A DNA stretch of 64,000 bases from Vandiemenella viatica. Taxonomy: Eukaryota; Arthropoda; Insecta; Orthoptera; Morabidae. Of this stretch, positions 59,076-64,000 are shown in pieces. Each line of letters opens with the position of its first letter. The first letter of the stretch is position 1. The notes beneath the pieces are model-generated. The model worked only from the letters and a program-made list of their open reading frames with translations. It was not told the DNA's origin and searched no databases. The DNA is taken from assembly GCA_031002005.1 (NCBI GenBank), contig JARYHS010008074.1, positions 275,095,930 to 275,159,929 of the forward strand, in the 5' to 3' direction. The translations under genes were made by a program, and so were the position numbers.

Positions 59076-60239
59076 CCTACAGTGGTAAACTGGGAGGCAC
59101 AATACAAAAGTTTCTCCAAACGATACCGCCAGCATGCAAAACTGTACAAGTACCTGCTATTGTCATATATCCACCCATCACGGAGATAACGCTAAGAAAT
59201 ATCCTAATCAGGATTGTTGAGCAAGATGGTGAATTCGTGAATTTAAGAAACGAGACCATTACCCTGAGACAAATATAATGAAAACTAACAAAACGGTGGT
59301 CTCTGTAAAAAAAAGGTATAAAGCGCAAACAGTGTCAGTAGTAAACAGACAGTGAAACTGGTGACACCTGTTAAGATAATCTTCCTATAGTATTTAGAAT
59401 ATTTAGTCAGAAATGGACGACGTACTTGATATATCTGCTAGTTTTGAATTTGATGAGTCAGTGATGCTCCAGCATTATTATTAACGTCTACCGTATGTTG
59501 TAATAACAATGACGATAATCGGATACCTATTCAGAACTAAGACACTGCCATGAAAAGCTTCCTACTCATTTAAGGAATATTCCTAAGTCCAACTGAACCG
59601 AACCCACAAATTAACACCTCACTACAAATGCTTTCGCATTTCTGTTTGGTAGAATTCGGTATGAACTTAATGGATTTGAAATGGGTGGGACTGAAACGTC
59701 GAGATCACAGGCACAATGAACACGTATATCTGAAGCGATCCTCAGGAATTTGGAGTGTTGCACAACACAGGATGGGGTGAACGTGGTCTTTGAAACGACT
59801 ATTTTGAAGTCTGTGTACCTATGAGTATACTTATGGGAGTTTTTGAAGACTTCGAAAGCGTATTTATAAATGTAAAACAGTAACTAGTACTGATTCATGC
59901 AAGAGATGATTCAAATTCATCCACTAAAGTCGATTAAATCTTCACAAGAACAAATTTGTGATCATATTGAACATCCCTCACCTGTAAATGGGAGATAAAG
60001 AGAAACTTTCATAGTTTAAAACTGTTGAGGGTGCAAGTAGTTTTATATCTGTTACAAAAGATAAGATCTGTATGATATCCCATGCTCTTTGTAGGTAATA
60101 AATACATTTATCCATCAAAGACATCAACACAGTTGGAGAAACCTTGGACTATACTCGTAGTTTTGGGTTTTCAAACAGACAGAAAAACAATGAACATACA
60201 TGTTTTCTAAAGCAAGCAGTGCACATGTTCCATTGGGGA
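59076..60239. other. Non-coding DNA
   Basis: No gene recognised. Short frame 58931-59278 is mostly repeat-derived. Confidence 0.4.
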
Positions 60240-61535
60240 AAAAAACCTGAAAGTGGTAGGCTGGGAAAAAAAGCCATTACGTGTCGATTTGAGTGCTCGA
60301 GCTAAAAAAGAATAAGGAGGCTGATGTGAATAATGCATATGTATTACAGCTAGTGGGATACGGAATTGTACCTTGTGTAGTAACATTATTTAGATTGAGT
60401 TTGGGGACTGGCTGCCTACCAGAGAACTGTAAAAGTGTCATAGTAGCACCGGTCCATAAAGGAGGTGAGACAGATAGAGCTCAAAATTACAGGCCAATTA
60501 GTCTAACATCAGTGATGGGAGGATTGATGCTACACAACTGCATCAGGAATGTGTGGGAGGAAAGGAACTCGTTTGCAAAGCAGAAACATGGATTTAGCAA
60601 AGGACACGCATTTGAAACTCAGTTAGTGGATCTATCCAAAGCACCTGACACAGTGCGCTATAAAATGGTAGTAGATAAGTTAAAAACCATTGGAGAGGAC
60701 GAAAAAGGAAAAAGAATGAATTCTTAAAAGGAAGAAAGCAAAGAGAGAGGGTGGGTAACGCAGTATCAAAAGAGGTTAAAGTTAATATAGGAGTGCTTGA
60801 GGGTAGTGTATTGTGACCGTTATTGTTCATTACTGTAATGAATGATTGTATTGGTGGGTTGAAGTCAGAAGTTAGATTGTTTGCAGATGACATAATGTTA
60901 TACTAAGGGATTAAAACAGTAGAGGACTGTGAACCAAGAAGAGTCGGCTATTTAGGTACACTGATAAAAAAAAAAGTAATGATTTTCTAAGATTATAGGT
61001 GAGGGAAGGAATTTGCTTGTCGAAGATTCTAACTGTAAATATCTTGGCATAACTTTTGATAGTAAACTAAATTGGGCAGGCAGTAGGAAGAGGTTTCAAA
61101 ATCCTTGATTTATTGGAGAGGGTGATGTACCAGGGAATTGAGAGGACTGGGTTACAAATCTTTGGTCAGAGCACTGCCTGAGTATGGTGGAGTGATGGTA
61201 CCCACATAATGGCTATCAAATTCAGGAGCTGGAGGGAGTGCGAAGGAGAACAGTTAGATTTGTTTGCGGAAATTACCACAGAATGCAATCGGCAACAGAT
61301 ATGCTGAAGGAGCTGGGTTGGGAGTTATTTGGAGACAGAAGATGGGTGAAAAAAGTGTTGGGTTTGTTCAAGGGAACTGTTTGCCTAAATCACTATATCA
61401 GGGATGTCTGTGAGGGAAGTAACTTGCAAGGGATAGAAGAAGGAAATAAACAATGAAATAATAAAGGGGGGGGGGGGTATGGAAGGACATTGCCACCGAA
61501 GTGTGTGCGCTCAATTGAAATTAAGTTAAATAATG
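60240..61535 (+). mobile_element. LINE, same family as 50041-50890, decayed
   Basis: RT blocks in several frames: GTGCLPENCKSVIVAPVHKG, NYRPISLTSVMGG, KQKHGFSKGHAFETQLVDLS (then KAPDTV, with F replaced by P in motif A), 60877-60903 RLFADDIMLY (catalytic FADD), a thumb block (CKYLGITFDSKLNW-like) at about 61037-61080, and VCGNYHRMQSATDMLKELGW at 61260. 3' UTR: CATTGCCACCGAAGTGTGTG and AATTGAAATTAAGTTAAAT. Internal deletions and frameshifts; inactive. Confidence 0.85.
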
Positions 61536-62140
61536 CCATTGAGGAGTGGCCGGGTGGCATAAATAACAATAATTGTCCATTAATGTCACGGAGAGACGCT
61601 CTAAAAGGATGCATCTATGCTGATGCTACACACTGTGGCGTAGTCTACTGAGCTTCAAACCCCTTAAAGCATCTACTTTGATAAACATTGAAATAAAACA
61701 TTATAAACACACATACAACCTTCACTATTTAGAAAGGTGAGTACGTGGTCATTTAGTTTTAGTTTAAAATGAATACCAATGATTAATCATGAGGTTATTT
61801 AATTTAATATGAAATGAAAAAGCTGATTTCATTAATAACATTATAAATAAATTTATTCTATTGTACTTCGAAACTGGAGGCAAGTAGATGTTTACCATCA
61901 CATATAATGAAATAAAACATAATACACAGATTATGATCATATCGGATATCTTCTCAGGGCCTTTATCAGGTTGGTGAAAATTTTGCACATCATCTATACT
62001 TATAAAACGCAAGTTTTGTTCACTGTCACGCCATGACGTCATAGTACGACGTCGCGCTATGACGTCACGCTTATTGCCTTCGTGTAGATACGACCAGAGA
62101 TGTCGTTCTAGGTAATGAACAATATTTAATAAGTAATTAC
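61536..62140. other. Non-coding DNA with GACGTC triplet
   Basis: AT-rich. Contains the periodic GACGTC sites at 62033-62068. Confidence 0.4.
62033..62068. promoter_or_regulatory. Three GACGTC palindromes at 13-bp spacing
   Basis: ATGACGTCAT (62033-62042), ACGACGTCGC (centred 62050-62051) and ATGACGTCAC (62059-62068). The first and third match the CRE/ATF site TGACGTCA or one variant. The GACGTC hexamers start at 62035, 62048 and 62061, exactly 13 bp apart. Binding is inferred from motif only; it may equally be a short tandem repeat within a transposon terminus. Confidence 0.35.
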
Positions 62141-62149
62141 ACTTCTAAG

Positions 62150-63500
62150 CATCCAAGAATAAATTAACTGTCAGAACACTGAAAGAAAAGTATGTATTAC
62201 GTTTAAATCAACATGTCAATCATTAGATGCTTTAATTTACGTAATATTTGTTTGATGTATAGAAGTATTAACTAAATTCTTTATCCATAGATATGTAAAG
62301 TAAAACCTTTAATTTTCGAGCACCAATGTTAGCGAAAGTTTTGATTAGATTGTTATTTAGCCTTGGTCAGAATTACAACTGGCATTTGATGTTACAGCAA
62401 AGGGCATGAATAATTTAGTTCTTTTTCAAAATAATTTAGACTGTGTCATATTATTGAAATTATTAATTCACTTTAACAGAAATAGTTGCACATTGATTGC
62501 GATCTGTGCAGCCTAGACTACAATTATAACAAATATTACGTGGCATAATAAGTTTATAAGATTTATATTAATTTCCTTTGCTTTCACTGGGCAATATTAT
62601 TTCAGTAACATGTAACTGTATCAGCCATTAAAACGTTGTAATATCAATATGAAATACGGATAACAAAAAAGAATGTGTAAGAAGCCATGCAGATTTTTGA
62701 ACAAATTTATATCGCGATGCATTATTGCCACTAAAATGCAATACAGTATATCTATTAATATGCGTGAGTTTGAAGTATTGTTTTTCTGGCGGCAAGTTTA
62801 GTGTAGTATGTGGTTAGGATGAAATAGGACCTGGACCAGGATGGAAACGGAAACCTTTTGCTACAGCGCAAGGCACGAGGAATAACATTGATTTTTATTT
62901 TATAAGAATTCTATTTAGTTAAGCAATTGCTAAGAAATTAATTGCCAGAACACTGAAAAAAAGTATGTATTTCGTTTAAATTGACATATTAATTATCAGT
63001 TGCTTTTTTCACTGAAATCATTACTTGGTTTAAATGAAAGAAGTTGCAAATTGATCGCGATCTATGCTGCCTAAACCACAATTAAAACTAATATTACATG
63101 GCATAATGTAAGTTGTTCAGATTTTTTTAGCATCCTTCGTTTTCACTGGGGTCAATATTTCAGCCACATGTAAGCTGCGTCAGTCATTAAAACATCGATC
63201 TTCGTCACAGACAATAAGAAAGAAAGGTGTAAATTTTGGATCAAGTTTATACCGCGATGCATGTTGACATTGACATGCGATACAGGGAATGTATTAATTC
63301 GCGCGTGATTGAAGCTTTGCTTTTTCTAGTGACAATATTAGCGGAAATTGAGGTTAGGCTGAAATGCAACCTAGAAAAAGTTAACAAGCTTTTTGCTACA
63401 GCACAAGGGACGATAAATTTTAGTGAGCTTTATTTTATAACAATTCTATTTAGTTAAGCAACTGCAGAGAAATAAATCACCATAACACTCCGTTAAACCC
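62150..63500. repeat. Degenerate tandem repeat, unit about 0.5 kb
   Basis: Landmark words recur. CAGAACACTGAAAGAAAAG (62172) and CAGAACACTGAAAAAAAG (62946), with a weaker CATAACACTCC (63480). GATTGCGATCTGTGCAGCC (62496) and GATCGCGATCTATGCTGCC (63054). TATCGCGATGCATTATTGCC (62710) and TACCGCGATGCATGTTGAC (63250). A TTAGCGAAAG / TTAGCGGAAATTG block is followed by CTACAG-CA-AGGG at about 62330, 62870 and 63340. TTCTATTTAGTTAAGCAA occurs at 62907 and 63445. Units differ by indels, with part of one unit duplicated. No coding frame is maintained. Confidence 0.7.
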
Positions 63501-63715
63501 GTCATTTTTGACGTGCTTTGAGGCAGTTCGTCTATAAAACTTGTTTGAAGCGTCATTTATCTATTCAAAATCTTGTGGTTTTCATATTGCACTGTGAAAA
63601 TCTGAACTTTTCAGCAATATAACTAATATCTGGTTCGAGCCTTGCTCTGACCAATCGAATTTCTCGATAGGAATTATAACAGCTAATGATCGTCTTTGTC
63701 CCAGAAATTGTGCAC

Positions 63716-63772
63716 CTACGTTCTCTCGAATGCGAGGCCAGAGCGTTACCACTCACCAATCACGCTCGATCA
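63716..63772 (-). mobile_element. SINE family A head fragment, inverted
   Basis: Minus strand: GAGCGTGATTGGTGAGTGGT, AACGCTCTGGCCTCGCATTC and GAGAG, matching the tRNA-like head and linker. B box and body absent. Confidence 0.65.
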
Positions 63773-64000
63773 GGTTTCGTCATTCGGAAAACATGCATCG
63801 CGCCGTATTAAGTGTTGAAAATCTGGGGTAAGAGGAGAGCCACATTTGATAAGCCATTTTCACAAATAACAGTTATTTTATTGGAAAGAATTGTTTCCTT
63901 TGTCATTAACTAAATTGGTATAATAAACGCGTTCTTATGTGTTATGGTAATAACTCATTCCGGTGATATCAGGCGCCGTCCAATACCACCGTTGTAGGTG
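63773..64000. other. Non-coding DNA to window end
   Basis: No feature recognised. Confidence 0.4.

Noticed and set aside
1..64000. CRISPR arrays, rRNA genes, intact cellular tRNA genes, bacterial operons
   Set aside because: No regularly spaced identical repeats with unique spacers, no rRNA-like sequence, and all tRNA-like units have degenerate acceptor stems or belong to SINEs or transposon TIRs.

Overview
The window looks like a large-genome insect chromosome. It is AT-rich, with isolated GT-AG-bounded exons kilobases apart, many tRNA-derived SINEs, several decayed non-LTR retrotransposons and simple repeats. The SINE type and the long introns suggest a polyneopteran, perhaps an orthopteran, but I cannot fix the species. 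I see no bacterial operon, CRISPR array, rRNA or intact cellular tRNA gene.

The only host gene I recognise is the 3' part of a FAM43 (PTB-domain adaptor) orthologue on the plus strand, with exons at 36853-37103, 39353-39711, 41987-42137 and a terminal exon ending with a stop at 45591. The exon with the first PTB strands and the start codon was not found; it may lie in the first 36 kb unrecognised, or outside the window. The terminal exon has a reading-frame problem: the strong acceptor at 45130 opens one frame, while the acidic C-terminal tail lies in another. Either a tandem CAG acceptor near 45198-45204 is used or there is a 1-2 base indel.

Layout: 1-590, 3' end of a LINE. 0.6-36 kb, mainly non-coding DNA with about eleven SINE copies or fragments, tRNA-like remnants, a palindromic element carrying a Cys-rich coding fragment (about 19.99-20.73 kb), a second LINE 3' end (31.9-32.3 kb, minus strand) and a short GC-rich block rich in transcription-factor motifs (14.86-15.11 kb). 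36.8-45.6 kb, FAM43, with a fold-back element of about 640 bp just after the PTB exon, a SINE, and a smaller inverted-repeat element whose arms resemble a hammerhead core. 45.6-54 kb, CpG-poor AT-rich DNA that may include a 3' UTR, plus nested repeats at 49.4-51.2 kb. 54.3-61.5 kb, a transposon cluster: a LINE cut by a SINE, a complete TA-flanked mariner-type element (56254-58929), a small inverted-repeat element and another LINE. 62.1-63.5 kb, a degenerate tandem repeat of about 0.5 kb.

The most unusual object is the mariner-type element. Its terminal inverted repeats are about 400 bp long, and each carries an outward-facing tRNA-like module with A box, B box and a T-run. Its transposase gene is broken.
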